A stretch of DNA of 64,000 bases from Paraliobacillus salinarum. Lineage in GTDB: Bacteria > Bacillota > Bacilli > Bacillales > Amphibacillaceae. Numbering within the stretch: the first letter of the stretch is position 1; each line of letters starts with the position of its first letter. The stretch spans positions 434,001-498,000 of the forward strand of contig NZ_JACEFA010000001.1 in the NCBI RefSeq assembly GCF_014083865.1, written 5' to 3'. Position numbers and translations under genes: made by a program. Under the pieces are notes generated by a model, which was given only the letters and a program-made list of their open reading frames with translations, was not told the DNA's origin and did not search any database. This document shows, one piece after another, positions 35,995 to 45,792 of this stretch.

Positions 35995-38031
35995 TTAATC
36001 AATTTTAAATTTAGTTATTATATTATTTAATTCTTTAGAGAGGTCTTCTAATGTACTTGACTGATTTGCTAAATACTCTACCGCATCTTTTTGGTGTTGA
36101 ATAGAAGCACTTGTTTCTTCCATATTTGCTGCGTTTTCTTGTGATACACTTGCAATTTGTTCTATTTCTATATTCATTTCTTTACTATTCGATCTTATTG
36201 ACTGTAAATTCTCTGTCACTGTATGAATATGTTGATTCATATCTTCCACCTTATTAGTTATGGTTGAAAAGTAGGAAGCAGACTCTTGGATATCTTTCAC
36301 ACCAATTACAGCTTGTTCTTGGGTATGAGCTAGTGATGATTGTAATCGATTTGTTTCCTTCTGCATATTTTCCATTACTTTAGCAATATCAACTGCTGAT
36401 AAACTAACTTGTTCTGCTAATTTTTTTATTTCATTTGCTACTACTGTAAATCCTTTACCAGCTTCCCCTGCTCTTGCAGATTCAATTGCGGCATTTAAAG
36501 CCAATAAATTTGTTTGTTCTGTTATTTTGTTAATTACCGTCGTTAATTGAGCTACTGATTTGGATTGCTTTTCTAATTCTTTTACATTATCCACTGCGTT
36601 GTCTACATTATTATTGATCGTATTCATTTGCTGAATAGAATGCTTGACTTGTTCATTTCCTTTATTAGCTAAACCCGAAACCGCTGATGAAGATGTTTGC
36701 AGTTCTTCCGCATTTTTCTTTACTTGCTCGACCTTATCATCAAAGAACTGTACAGTTGAAGCAATTTGAGCAGACGAATTTGCCTGTTCATCAGCTCCAT
36801 TAGCTAATTCATTTGTTGTTGCTGTAAGTTGGTCACTACCATCTTTTAATTTCAACGTAACATTCTTCAATTCTATACTTTGATTATTTACTCGATCAGA
36901 TGCTTTCTTTGTATAGAAAATAGCTTCTCTTAGATGGTTAACCATTTGATTCATTGCTTTCGATAACTGTTTTATTTCTCCATTACCTTGGACTTCTAGT
37001 GAATTTGTGAGATCACCTTCCGCGATAGTTGTTGCCTGATTCCTTAATTTAATTAATGGTTTTGCAATCATTCTAGATAGAAAAATTGATAAAATAATTA
37101 CGCTAATAAAAGTTGATATAGCAATAATTAATATGATATTTCTAATGGAATCAATTGCAGATAATGCATTTGCCTTTGGCTCTGTCACAACTAATGTCCA
37201 GTCATATCCCGAGTAATCTAAATAACCGCCACTCTTCGCATAACCGATAATTGCTTGTTGGTTATTGTTATCTTTACCAGAATAGAAAGAAGAGGCACCA
37301 GGTTTAATCTCTTGAATTTTATTTAGTAAACGTGTTGATACTTCAGAAGTTTGTTCTTCTGCTTCATTTGTTACACTCGCACTGGTAACCGTATCAGCAA
37401 CCTTTTCTCCGCTTTGGTTAATTAATTCAACGACCATACTCTCAGAAGAAATTGCATTAACCTCTTCCCAAATATGCGAAACGTCGAAAGTTCCTTCTAA
37501 TGTTCCAATTTTTTCATTATTTTTCTTAACATCTGTAGAGATCGCAATAACATGCTGGTCTAGTGCATCATTATAAAACACATCTGAATAATTTAACCCA
37601 CTATTTTCTTGTTTTGTCTGTTGGTATTTCGTTTGATAATTACTCGTTAAATTGTTGGAAAAGCCGACTAAGCTTTTGTTTTTATTCACAAAAGAAAAAG
37701 ATGAGAAATATTTCATTTCTTTCACTTTCCTATCAAATAAATTAGCAAGTGTTTCTGTGTCTAATTCGTTATTTTCCATAACCGCAATATCATTTGCTAA
37801 TAGTTGTATGTCTCGTGTTCTTTCATACATCATTCTATCTAATTTTTCCATATGAACAGCTGCGAAATCTGTTACCTTTTGACTTACTTCATGCTCTAAA
37901 GCAGAAGCGGATTGATAATAAGTGATTAAGCCTATAATAAAAATAGGAATAAGAGCAATTATACTAAAATATGTAATGAGTGTACTTCTAATCCCCCTGT
38001 TATGCCATTTACTTTTTAATTTTTTGTACAT
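35995..38031 (-). CDS. Methyl-accepting chemotaxis protein
   Basis: Transmembrane chemoreceptor, 678 residues. First membrane helix about 16-38 ([20 protein letters not shown]), extracellular sensor of about 250 residues (dCache-like), second helix near 290-312 ([20 protein letters not shown]), HAMP about 312-370, then the long signalling coiled coil with hairpin tip [18 protein letters not shown]. Gln/Glu-rich methylation helices flank the tip. Ligand cannot be read from sequence. It should pass signals to CheA through CheW. No che genes are nearby. Confidence 0.92.
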   Translation of the reverse strand: MYKKLKSKWHNRGIRSTLITYFSIIALIPIFIIGLITYYQSASALEHEVSQKVTDFAAVHMEKLDRMMYERTRDIQLLANDIAVMENNELDTETLANLFDRKVKEMKYFSSFSFVNKNKSLVGFSNNLTSNYQTKYQQTKQENSGLNYSDVFYNDALDQHVIAISTDVKKNNEKIGTLEGTFDVSHIWEEVNAISSESMVVELINQSGEKVADTVTSASVTNEAEEQTSEVSTRLLNKIQEIKPGASSFYSGKDNNNQQAIIGYAKSGGYLDYSGYDWTLVVTEPKANALSAIDSIRNIILIIAISTFISVIILSIFLSRMIAKPLIKLRNQATTIAEGDLTNSLEVQGNGEIKQLSKAMNQMVNHLREAIFYTKKASDRVNNQSIELKNVTLKLKDGSDQLTATTNELANGADEQANSSAQIASTVQFFDDKVEQVKKNAEELQTSSSAVSGLANKGNEQVKHSIQQMNTINNNVDNAVDNVKELEKQSKSVAQLTTVINKITEQTNLLALNAAIESARAGEAGKGFTVVANEIKKLAEQVSLSAVDIAKVMENMQKETNRLQSSLAHTQEQAVIGVKDIQESASYFSTITNKVEDMNQHIHTVTENLQSIRSNSKEMNIEIEQIASVSQENAANMEETSASIQHQKDAVEYLANQSSTLEDLSKELNNIITKFKID

Positions 38032-38041
38032 TTTTTTCCTG

Positions 38042-38229
38042 CCTTTTTGTTAAATATAGTATTTTTTTGCACCAAAGAAAAGTATACATGAATTAACATG
38101 TTAATATAATAACAATTTTGTGAAATATTATAAGTTCTACGTATTTTAAGTCTTATTAACTAGTAAAAAAATTACTTTCCTACTGTTTTATATAAGTAAT
38201 TGCCAAACTTAAAATAATTGTAATGAAAA
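38042..38229. other. AT-rich spacer upstream of the chemoreceptor gene
   Basis: I see no gene in this stretch and no convincing promoter that I can align; it presumably contains the start signals of the chemoreceptor gene. The MITE-like element follows it. Confidence 0.5.
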
Positions 38230-38532
38230 AATAAGAGGCTGGGACAAAACAACCTATATCAAGAGAAAATCCGAACATTTATTATTGATGTAGAAGAACA
38301 AACGTCGCTGTGGACATACACTCTCTTTCCGCAGGCACGGCTTCAGCTAACTCCGTAAAGAAAAAACCGCTTTACGGAGTGGATCTTCAGCTCGTGCTGT
38401 TCCTGCAGGAGTGTCGTGTATTTCCACAGCTAAATGGTTACTTTAAATAAAAATACGAACTTTAATTCTTCTTTTTAGAATAAAAGTTCGTATTTTTATA
38501 ATCATCTTTTAGTTTTGTCCCAGCCTCTTATT
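38230..38532. mobile_element. MITE-like 303-bp element with terminal inverted repeats
   Basis: The ends are perfect 21-base inverted repeats: the left (38230-38250) contains AAGAGGCTGGGACAAAAC and the right (38512-38532) contains GTTTTGTCCCAGCCTCTT. The interior folds on itself: CTGTGGA and TCCACAG, GCAGG and CCTGC, ACTCCGTAAAG and CTTTACGGAGT are mirrored in order around about 38365. A second hairpin (38449-38496) pairs AAATACGAACTTT with AAAGTTCGTATTT. It has no open reading frame and is GC-richer inside than the surroundings. This looks like a non-autonomous element; a clear target duplication is not visible. Confidence 0.75.
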
Positions 38533-38556
38533 AAAGTTAAAAATCTTTATTATTAT

Positions 38557-39474
38557 TTATGGTAACGTATTTCCTGCAGACCGATAAAGTTCATACCACT
38601 CTTCACGTGTCAGTTCAACTTGCGAAGCTTTTGCAATTTGCTTTAATCGCTCTGTATTCATTGTTCCCACGACTGGTTGTATATTAGCTGGATGTCTTAA
38701 AATCCATGCAATCGCAATTGTAGTTGCTGTCACACCTTTTTTCTCTGCTAATTCATTTAATGTATTATTCACTTGTGGGAAGTCTTTGTCGCCTATAAAA
38801 GGACCTTCAATCATGCCGTATTGGAACGGTGACCAAGCTTGAATCGTAATATCATTTAAACGACAATACTCTATTACACCATTATCACGATCAACTGCTT
38901 TTTCATGCTGCATATTTACATTTAAACCGGCATCAATCATTGGTGTATGCATAATACTTAATTGCATTTGGTTTACTATTAAATCATCTGACAAATATTT
39001 ATTCAACAATTCAATTTGATATGGATTTTGATTACTTACACCAAAATGACGAACTTTCCCACTTTCTTTTAATTCATCAAAAGCTTCAGCAACTTCTTCT
39101 GGCTCCATTAATGCATCTGGGCGATGTAAAAGCAACACATCTAAGTAATCTGTATTTAGTCGCTTTAAACTACCTTCCACAGACGATAAAATGTGTTCTT
39201 TTGAAAAATCAAAAAATCCTTTTCTTATCCCGCATTTTGATTGTAAATAAATATCTTCACGCTTGATCGGACTTGTTTTCATAGCTTCAGCAAAAACTTC
39301 CTCCGATTCTCCAGCTCCATAAATATCTGCGTGATCAAACAAATTAACACCTAATTCTATTGCATTAGTAATCACATGATTAGCTTCATTTTTAGTAAGC
39401 GAATTCATTCGCATACAACCTAATGAAATTTCTCCAACTTCTAGATCACTCTTACCTAGCTGTATTTTTTTCAT
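38557..39474 (-). CDS. Aldo/keto reductase (YdhF-type)
   Basis: NADPH-dependent reductase of 305 residues. Asp-Tyr in NLFDHADIYGAGE, Lys in LQSKCGIRKG, His in LLLHRPDALMEPEE, and the cofactor-binding C-terminal region IQPVVGTMNTERLKQIA. The start is ATG 39474, six bases behind GAGGTG; an upstream GTG in frame falls within that site. Not closely related to the other reductase in this window (YqkF). Substrate unknown. Confidence 0.88.
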   Translation of the reverse strand: MKKIQLGKSDLEVGEISLGCMRMNSLTKNEANHVITNAIELGVNLFDHADIYGAGESEEVFAEAMKTSPIKREDIYLQSKCGIRKGFFDFSKEHILSSVEGSLKRLNTDYLDVLLLHRPDALMEPEEVAEAFDELKESGKVRHFGVSNQNPYQIELLNKYLSDDLIVNQMQLSIMHTPMIDAGLNVNMQHEKAVDRDNGVIEYCRLNDITIQAWSPFQYGMIEGPFIGDKDFPQVNNTLNELAEKKGVTATTIAIAWILRHPANIQPVVGTMNTERLKQIAKASQVELTREEWYELYRSAGNTLP

Positions 39475-39575
39475 TTCAATCACCTCACCTAGTATTTTGT
39501 TTCTAAAAAATAACTTACTAAATTAATTCTATCATTTTATTATGTCATTTACGAAATATATTATATGTAAAGCAA

Positions 39576-39613
39576 AAAGTCTAAAAGATATTATTTTTGA
39601 TCTTTTAGACTTT
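39576..39613 (-). terminator. Terminator of the bkd operon
   Basis: AAAGTCTAAAAGAT (39576-39589) pairs with ATCTTTTAGACTTT (39600-39613), with T runs on both strands. Lies 20 bases beyond bkdB. Confidence 0.85.
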
Positions 39614-39632
39614 TTTAGAGTTTCAAAATAAA

Positions 39633-40868
39633 TTAGTAAATTGGCGTAGTATCACCTGAAATATTCTCTAATATTTCTTTAATGTGTGACATGAATTGGC
39701 CAGAAATCACGCCATCTAATACACGGTGGTCAAGCGATAAACAGAGATTAACCATATCTCTTGCGGCGAACATATCATCAATAATAACAGGACGTTTAAC
39801 GATTGATTCTACTTGTATAATCGCTGCTTGAGGGTAATTAATGACTCCCATCGACTGAACAGAACCAAATGAGCCAGTGTTATTAACAGTGAAAGTTCCA
39901 CCTTTCATGTCCTCTTGTGTCAAACTTCCATTTCTAGCTTTTTGAGATAGTTGAGCAATCTCTTTTGCTATACCTTTGATGCTTTTCTCATCTACATTTT
40001 TAATAACAGGAACAAATAATTCTTTTCCATGAGCTACTGCAATCGACAAATTAATGTCTTTATGTTGAATAATTTTATCACCAGCCCAAGAACTATTTAA
40101 TTCAGGAAATTTTTTCAATGCTTTTGCAATCGCGTTTAAGAAAAAAGCAAAGTAAGATAAATTATATCCTTCTGTTTCTTTAAACAAATCTTTTTCTGCA
40201 TTGCGATACTTGACTAAGTTAGTAACATCTACTTCGATCATCATCCACGCGTGAGGAATTTCCGTAGTTGATCGGACCATATTACTCGCTATTGCTTTCC
40301 TTATTCCTGTAACTGGTATTTCTTTATCCCCATTTTGTGCTTCTATAGTATTTGTTGGCTTTTTAGGTTTAGTGGCCGGTTTTGGTGCAGTTTCTAACCC
40401 TGATCCTTTATCTGCTATAACTTTTTCTATATCTTTTCTCGTAATTCTACCGGCGCGTCCATTTCCTTTTACTTCTGAAAGGTCAATGTCATTTTCTTGC
40501 GCTAACCGTAAGACAGCTGGTGAATATCTTTTTTTCATATCTGTTTGATCTAGCTCAACAGATTGTGCACTATCTTTTTCTATTGTTTTATTATCGAATT
40601 GATCAGTAGAGCGAACTTCTTCTTTCTGTTCCGTTTCGATTGTACACATGAGCTCACCAACAGCAATTGTTTCATCCTCTTCAGCAATAATCTCTTTTAT
40701 AATTCCGGTAAAAGACGATGGTACTTCTGCATTTACTTTATCAGTTAGAACTTCTGCAATTGGATCATATTTATTCACATGATCCCCAGGTTGAACTAGC
40801 CAATTACTAATTGTACCTTCTGTAACACTTTCACCAAGCTGTGGCATTTTTATATTTTCAAGAACCAT
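39633..40868 (-). CDS. bkdB: Branched-chain keto-acid dehydrogenase E2
   Basis: Dihydrolipoyl acyltransferase core of the branched-chain alpha-keto acid dehydrogenase complex, 411 residues. Lipoyl domain 1-80 with lipoylated Lys in LTDKVNAEVPS, peripheral subunit-binding domain about 115-152 (YSPAVLRLAQENDIDLSEV), Pro/Lys/Thr-rich linkers and the catalytic domain with DHRVLDGVISGQF near the end. Supplies isobutyryl-, isovaleryl- and methylbutyryl-CoA as primers of branched fatty acids. Last gene of bcd-lpdV-bkdAA-bkdAB-bkdB. Confidence 0.93.
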   Translation of the reverse strand: MVLENIKMPQLGESVTEGTISNWLVQPGDHVNKYDPIAEVLTDKVNAEVPSSFTGIIKEIIAEEDETIAVGELMCTIETEQKEEVRSTDQFDNKTIEKDSAQSVELDQTDMKKRYSPAVLRLAQENDIDLSEVKGNGRAGRITRKDIEKVIADKGSGLETAPKPATKPKKPTNTIEAQNGDKEIPVTGIRKAIASNMVRSTTEIPHAWMMIEVDVTNLVKYRNAEKDLFKETEGYNLSYFAFFLNAIAKALKKFPELNSSWAGDKIIQHKDINLSIAVAHGKELFVPVIKNVDEKSIKGIAKEIAQLSQKARNGSLTQEDMKGGTFTVNNTGSFGSVQSMGVINYPQAAIIQVESIVKRPVIIDDMFAARDMVNLCLSLDHRVLDGVISGQFMSHIKEILENISGDTTPIY

Positions 40869-40887
40869 ACTATCACCTCTTGTTCCT

Positions 40888-41871
40888 TTAAAATTCAGCT
40901 AAATCACGTATTGCTGCTTCAATTTTATCTTGATTAATCATAAACTCTTTTTCTAGTGGTGGTGCATATGGCATTGCAGGAACATCTGGACCAGCTAAAC
41001 GCTTCACTGGTGCATCTAAATCAAACAAACAATGCTCACTTATAATAGCTGCTACCTCACCGATTATACTGCCCTCTTTATTGTCTTCTGTAATTAGCAA
41101 GACTTTACCCGTTTTTGATGCTGCTTGTTTAATCGCCTCTTGATCTAGCGGATAAATCGTACGTAGATCTAAAATATGCACATCTATTCCTTCTGAAGCT
41201 AATTTTTCTGCTGCCTGTATTGCCCACTGTACGCACAAACCATAAGTGATTATAGTAATATCAGAACCTTCTCGTTTGATGTCTGCTTTGCCAATAGGTA
41301 ATGTATAATCGGTATCCGGAACCTCTTCTTTTATCGAACGATAAGCTCGTTTATGCTCTAAAAACAAAACAGGATCTTCATCTCGTATTGCAGCTTTTAA
41401 TAATCCTTTTACATCATACGGTGAGGATGGCATCACAATTTTCAACCCTGGTTGATTGGCGAAAATTGCCTCAATCGATTGGGAATGATAAAGTGCCCCA
41501 TGTACCCCTCCACCGTAGGGAGCACGTATGGTAATCGGACATGTCCAATCATTATTGGATCGATAACGCATTTTAGCTGCTTCTGATATGATTTGGTTTA
41601 CTGCAGGTAATATAAAATCAGCAAACTGCATTTCAGCTACCGGGCGCATACCATACATAGCAGCCCCTATTCCAACACCAGCAATAGCTGATTCCGCTAA
41701 TGGTGTATCGATTACTCTTGATTCTCCAAATTGCTCATATAATCCTTCAGTGGCTCGAAATACACCACCACGAACACCTACATCTTCACCTAAAACAAAA
41801 ACCTTTTCATCACGTTCCATTTCTTCTTTCATTGCTTGCGTAACTGCTTGTATATAGGATAATATTGGCAT
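40888..41871 (-). CDS. bkdAB: Branched-chain keto-acid dehydrogenase E1 beta
   Basis: Beta subunit of the thiamine-dependent E1, 327 residues from ATG 41871 (MPILSYIQAVTQAMKEEMER), exactly the length of the B. subtilis protein. GGAGG lies seven bases upstream, so the upstream in-frame ATGs are rejected. Motifs LGEDVGVRGGVF, DTPLAESAIAGVGIGAAMYG, AEMQFADFILPA, HGALYHSQSIEAIFANQPG and LAGPDVPAMPYAP. It forms the alpha2beta2 E1 with BkdAA. Confidence 0.94.
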   Translation of the reverse strand: MPILSYIQAVTQAMKEEMERDEKVFVLGEDVGVRGGVFRATEGLYEQFGESRVIDTPLAESAIAGVGIGAAMYGMRPVAEMQFADFILPAVNQIISEAAKMRYRSNNDWTCPITIRAPYGGGVHGALYHSQSIEAIFANQPGLKIVMPSSPYDVKGLLKAAIRDEDPVLFLEHKRAYRSIKEEVPDTDYTLPIGKADIKREGSDITIITYGLCVQWAIQAAEKLASEGIDVHILDLRTIYPLDQEAIKQAASKTGKVLLITEDNKEGSIIGEVAAIISEHCLFDLDAPVKRLAGPDVPAMPYAPPLEKEFMINQDKIEAAIRDLAEF

Positions 41872-41884
41872 CATTTTCCCTCCC

Positions 41885-42877
41885 TTAGTTTCCATATACG
41901 AAGTCATAAATTGATTCTGGACTGGCATACGGTGCACTTTCTGCATAATCTGTTGCCTCATTTATTTCTTCTTTTATCTCTTGCTCCATTTGTTCTAACT
42001 TTTCATCTGTTAATATATTTTGCTCTCTCAAATACGCTGCAAACGTATGGAAACCGTCCTTTTCCTTTGCTTGCTCAACTTCTTCTCTTTTTCGATAGCT
42101 TCTGTCATCATCATCACTAGAGTGTGGGGTTAATCGATAGGAAACAGCCTCAATCAATGATGGTCCTTCTCCATTTCTTGCTCTATCTGCTGCTTGTTTC
42201 ACTGCTTCATACACGGCTAATGGATCATTACCATCTACAGTTATTCCTGGCATCCCATAGCCGATTGCACGATCGGAAATCTTTTCACATGCAACTTGCT
42301 TCTCTAATGGTACTGATATAGCATATTTATTATTTTCAACCATTGTAATAACAGGTAACTTTTGGACAGCTGCAAAGTTTAATCCTTCATGGAAGTCTCC
42401 TTGATTGGAGGAACCTTCTCCGAGTGTTACAAAACTAACGATTGATTTATTTTCCATTTTTGCAGCTAAGGCAATTCCCACTGCATGAGGAACTTGTGTC
42501 GTTACAGGTGATGAGCCACTTAACATCCGGTTTTTCTTTTGGCCAAAATGTCCTGGCATCTGTCTTCCACCTGAGTTAGGATCTTCTGCTTTTGCGAATG
42601 CTTGCAACATCAGCTCTTTTGCTGTCATCCCGAAAGAGAGTACAACGCCAACATCACGATAATAAGGCGCAACATAATCTTCAGACCGGTTTAATGCAAA
42701 CGATGCTGCAACTTGAAGTGCTTCTTGACCTTGACAGGACACCACAAAGGGAATTTTACCTGATCGGTTTAGTAGCCACATTCGTTCATCTATTCGACGC
42801 GCTAACAACATTACGCGATACATTTCTATAAGGTCTTGATTTGATAATCCTAGTTTTTGATGTTTATTTTCACTCAT
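41885..42877 (-). CDS. bkdAA: Branched-chain keto-acid dehydrogenase E1 alpha
   Basis: Alpha subunit of E1, 330 residues, which binds thiamine diphosphate and decarboxylates branched-chain 2-oxo acids. ThDP motif from GEGSSNQGDFHEGLNFA to VENNKYA, the phosphorylation-loop equivalent YRLTPHSSDDDD, and ARRIDERMWLLNRSGKIPF near the N terminus. Thirteen bases before bkdAB and 15 behind lpdV. Confidence 0.94.
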   Translation of the reverse strand: MSENKHQKLGLSNQDLIEMYRVMLLARRIDERMWLLNRSGKIPFVVSCQGQEALQVAASFALNRSEDYVAPYYRDVGVVLSFGMTAKELMLQAFAKAEDPNSGGRQMPGHFGQKKNRMLSGSSPVTTQVPHAVGIALAAKMENKSIVSFVTLGEGSSNQGDFHEGLNFAAVQKLPVITMVENNKYAISVPLEKQVACEKISDRAIGYGMPGITVDGNDPLAVYEAVKQAADRARNGEGPSLIEAVSYRLTPHSSDDDDRSYRKREEVEQAKEKDGFHTFAAYLREQNILTDEKLEQMEQEIKEEINEATDYAESAPYASPESIYDFVYGN

Positions 42878-42892
42878 ATATTTTCCTCCTTT

Positions 42893-44317
42893 TTATCCAT
42901 AAATTTTCATTTTATTAATATCTAATGCCGCTTCAGCTAATGCTTCTGCCATGGAAGGATGCGGATGAATAGTCTCTCCAATCTCCCAAGGAATGGCATC
43001 TAACACCTTTGCAAGTCCAGCTTCAGCAATTAATTCCGTTGCATTACCACCAATAATATGAACACCTAATAAATCATCTGTCTGTTGGTCAGAAATAATT
43101 TTTACAAATCCATCAGATTTCCCATTAATTAAGGCTTTACCTATAGCGCCAAATCGGATTGTACCTTTCTTAATTTGATAACCTAATTCTTTCGCTTCGT
43201 TCTCTGTATAACCTACATGCGCAACCTCCGGGTTAGAGTAAACACAGGAAGGAACTGTTTGGTAGTTTATTGGTGTTGGATCTAAATCTGAGATATGTTC
43301 AACTGCATGCTTTCCTTCGTGTGAAGCTACATGAGCAAGTTGCATCCCACCAATACAATCTCCAATCGCATAAATATGTGATTCTTTCGTTTGATAATGT
43401 TCATTTACTTTAATAAACCCAGCTTCATCAATTTCAATAGCAGTATTTTCAATTCCAATGTTATTTACAACCGGTGATCGTCCAATTGACACTAATACTT
43501 TATCCGCTTGTAAATCAATTAATTGCTCTTTTTGTTTCACTTGAACCTTTACTATCTCATTCTTTTCAAGTGTATCTACTTGTAAATGGGCATCTGTATA
43601 AACAGTAATCCCTTTTTTCTTTAATAGACGTTGCATTTCTTTTGCAACAGCACGATCTTCAGTAGGTAAAATTTGTTTAGCTGTTTCAATCAAAGTGATA
43701 TTCACACCAAAATCAGCTAGCATGGATGCCCATTCAACCCCAATTACTCCTGCACCAACAATCAGCATAGAATTTGGTAATTGTTGAAGTTCCAATGCTT
43801 CATCCGAAGTTAGAATGAGATCCCTATCTATCTCCAGTCCTTTTAATGTTCTAGCTTTAGAACCCGTTGCTATAACTACATTTTTACTAATGAGCATTTC
43901 ATTATCTGAACCATCATTCATTTCTACCGATACAGTTCCTGCACTTGGTGAAAAAATGGATGGCCCTAACATTCTGCCTACACCTTCATAGATATCAATT
44001 TTACCCTTTTTCATTAAGCTAATAATCCCTTGGTATAAGTGATCCACTATGGCTTGTTTTCTATCCTGAACCTTCAAGAAATTAATACTTACATCATTTA
44101 TATCAATTCCATATTCTTCCGCTTCTAACGATTGTCGATAGATTTCCGCACTTTTTAATAAGGATTTCGATGGAATACAGCCTTGATGTAGACACGTACC
44201 TCCTAATTTTCCTTTTTCTACAATAGCTGTTTTTAAACCTAATTGTGATGCACGAATTGCCGCAACATAGCCTCCTGTACCACCACCTATTATGACTAGG
44301 TCATAATTTTTAGACAT
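42893..44317 (-). CDS. lpdV: Dihydrolipoyl dehydrogenase of the bkd complex (E3)
   Basis: FAD flavoprotein (474 residues) that reoxidises the lipoyl groups. FAD motif IIGGGTGGYVAAIRASQLG, redox-active disulfide in GGTCLHQGCIPSKSLL, NAD motif VGAGVIGVEWASML, YAIGDCIGGMQLAH and the catalytic His-Glu in HPHPSMAEALAEA at the interface. In B. subtilis buk lies directly upstream; here bcd does, with a 111-base gap. Confidence 0.94.
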   Translation of the reverse strand: MSKNYDLVIIGGGTGGYVAAIRASQLGLKTAIVEKGKLGGTCLHQGCIPSKSLLKSAEIYRQSLEAEEYGIDINDVSINFLKVQDRKQAIVDHLYQGIISLMKKGKIDIYEGVGRMLGPSIFSPSAGTVSVEMNDGSDNEMLISKNVVIATGSKARTLKGLEIDRDLILTSDEALELQQLPNSMLIVGAGVIGVEWASMLADFGVNITLIETAKQILPTEDRAVAKEMQRLLKKKGITVYTDAHLQVDTLEKNEIVKVQVKQKEQLIDLQADKVLVSIGRSPVVNNIGIENTAIEIDEAGFIKVNEHYQTKESHIYAIGDCIGGMQLAHVASHEGKHAVEHISDLDPTPINYQTVPSCVYSNPEVAHVGYTENEAKELGYQIKKGTIRFGAIGKALINGKSDGFVKIISDQQTDDLLGVHIIGGNATELIAEAGLAKVLDAIPWEIGETIHPHPSMAEALAEAALDINKMKIYG

Positions 44318-44428
44318 AAAAATCCCTCCTCTAAATAAGGTTAAAAAAATAAATTGCTATTCATACTTTGGTGATTCGCTCTTAAAACATATTAATTTTT
44401 GATTGTAATTTATACTTCACTCTCATAT

Positions 44429-45526
44429 TTATTTTAATCTGCTAATCGCATGATGCTCATTCTGTAAAAATTGTTTGCGTGCACCTCTTATATGTTCTAT
44501 TCTTTCTTCAGCCATTCTTTCCGCTGCAACATAGGTAGGAATATTATCTCGTTTTGCGATTGCAAACACTTCTAACAAATTATCATAAATCATATTTACT
44601 TTCTTTAATGCTCTGTCTTTATTATAGCCATTTAATTCATCTGCAATATTAATAACTCCACCAGCATTTATAACGAAATCAGGCGCATATAGTATTCCTC
44701 GTTCATGTAACATATCTCCATGTATCGTATCTTTTAATTGATTGTTAGCAGCTCCAGCAATAACTTTTGCTTTCAACCTTGGGATAGTAGCGTCATTAAT
44801 AGTAGCACCTAACGCACAAGGTGCATAGATATCACAATCTTGATCATATATATCTGCCGGATCTACCGCTTTGGCACCATATGCATCAACCGCAGCTTTT
44901 ACAGCATCTTTATTTATGTCTGTTACTATTAACTGAGCACCTTCCTGATGGAGATATTCGCATAAAGTGAAGGCAACATTACCAATTCCTTGAATTAATA
45001 TTTTCTTATTTTCTAAAAAGTCTGTACCAAATTGCTCTTTTGCTGCTGCCTTGATTCCTTTGTAGACACCATACGCAGTTACTGGTGATGGATTTCCCGA
45101 AGAACCAAAAGCAGGTGAAATACCAGCAACATAATTCGTTTCTTCGTGAATAATATCCATATCTGACACTGTAGTTCCTACGTCCTCAGCTGTTATATAT
45201 CGACCATTAAGCCCCTGAATATAACGTCCAAATGCACGAAACATCGCTTCATTCTTATCTGTTTTAGGATCACCAATAATAACAGTTTTCCCACCACCTA
45301 AGTTTAAACCTGCAGCAGCATTTTTGTATGTCATACCTCTTGCTAAGCGAAGAGCGTCCTCAATTGCTTCACCTTCAGAATCATAATTCCACATTCTTGT
45401 TCCACCAAGAGCTGGTCCTAATGTTGTATCATGAATTGCAATAATTGCTTTTAACCCTGATGGCTTATCTTGACATATGACTAATTGTTCATAGTCATAG
45501 TTTTCCATATATTTTAAAATTTCCAT
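44429..45526 (-). CDS. bcd: Leucine dehydrogenase
   Basis: NAD-dependent amino-acid dehydrogenase, 365 residues, that turns leucine, isoleucine and valine into the keto acids used by the bkd complex. Catalytic Lys in [14 protein letters not shown], substrate region [29 protein letters not shown] and the NAD-binding [15 protein letters not shown]. Ribosome site GGAGG. It has its own sigma-A promoter with a palindrome at the -35. The ptb and buk genes that flank bcd in B. subtilis are missing. Confidence 0.94.
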   Translation of the reverse strand: MEILKYMENYDYEQLVICQDKPSGLKAIIAIHDTTLGPALGGTRMWNYDSEGEAIEDALRLARGMTYKNAAAGLNLGGGKTVIIGDPKTDKNEAMFRAFGRYIQGLNGRYITAEDVGTTVSDMDIIHEETNYVAGISPAFGSSGNPSPVTAYGVYKGIKAAAKEQFGTDFLENKKILIQGIGNVAFTLCEYLHQEGAQLIVTDINKDAVKAAVDAYGAKAVDPADIYDQDCDIYAPCALGATINDATIPRLKAKVIAGAANNQLKDTIHGDMLHERGILYAPDFVINAGGVINIADELNGYNKDRALKKVNMIYDNLLEVFAIAKRDNIPTYVAAERMAEERIEHIRGARKQFLQNEHHAISRLK

Positions 45527-45655
45527 TGTTGTACCTCCTGTATAAAGAAAGGAGCACTTCCACGCTAATAAAAAAACATTTTAAAATTCTATAAGCGATT
45601 TGAAATAGCTCTGTAGTTATAAAAAAATACTTTCATTTGTTTCTTTCATATTTCC

Positions 45656-45684
45656 ATCATAGCTATTTATAGTGTTTTTATCAA
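45656..45684 (-). promoter_or_regulatory. Sigma-A promoter of bcd-bkd
   Basis: TTGATA (45684-45679), 17-base spacer, TATGAT (45661-45656) on the minus strand, about 130 bases before bcd. No sigma-54 (TGGCAC-N5-TTGCA) element is visible, unlike the B. subtilis bkd operon. Confidence 0.65.
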
Positions 45685-45688
45685 GTTA

Positions 45689-45703
45689 TATTACCAGGTA
45701 ATA
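45689..45703. promoter_or_regulatory. Palindromic candidate operator at the bcd promoter
   Basis: TATTACCAGGTAATA is a perfect 15-base palindrome around a central base, four bases upstream of the -35 of bcd. Its position suits an activator or repressor site; the protein is unknown and it is not a CodY or PerR box. Confidence 0.45.
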
Positions 45704-45721
45704 ATTCTGTGTTTTAAAAAA

Positions 45722-45761
45722 GGCAGGCACATTTCACATATACGTTTTGTGTGTGCCTGCC
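45722..45761 (-). terminator. Terminator of the aspartokinase gene
   Basis: GGCAGGCACA (45722-45731) pairs with TGTGCCTGCC (45752-45761); on the minus strand TTTTTT follows immediately. Confidence 0.88.
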
Positions 45762-45792
45762 AAATCAATTTTCTAATCATACATTTATTAAT

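Noticed and set aside
38230-38532. A transposase-bearing insertion sequence
   Set aside because: No reading frame of useful length and too short; only the terminal repeats and internal hairpins support a mobile origin.
45527-45720. A sigma-54 (-24/-12) promoter for the bkd operon
   Set aside because: No TGGCAC-N5-TTGCA-like sequence on the minus strand; a sigma-A promoter fits well instead.
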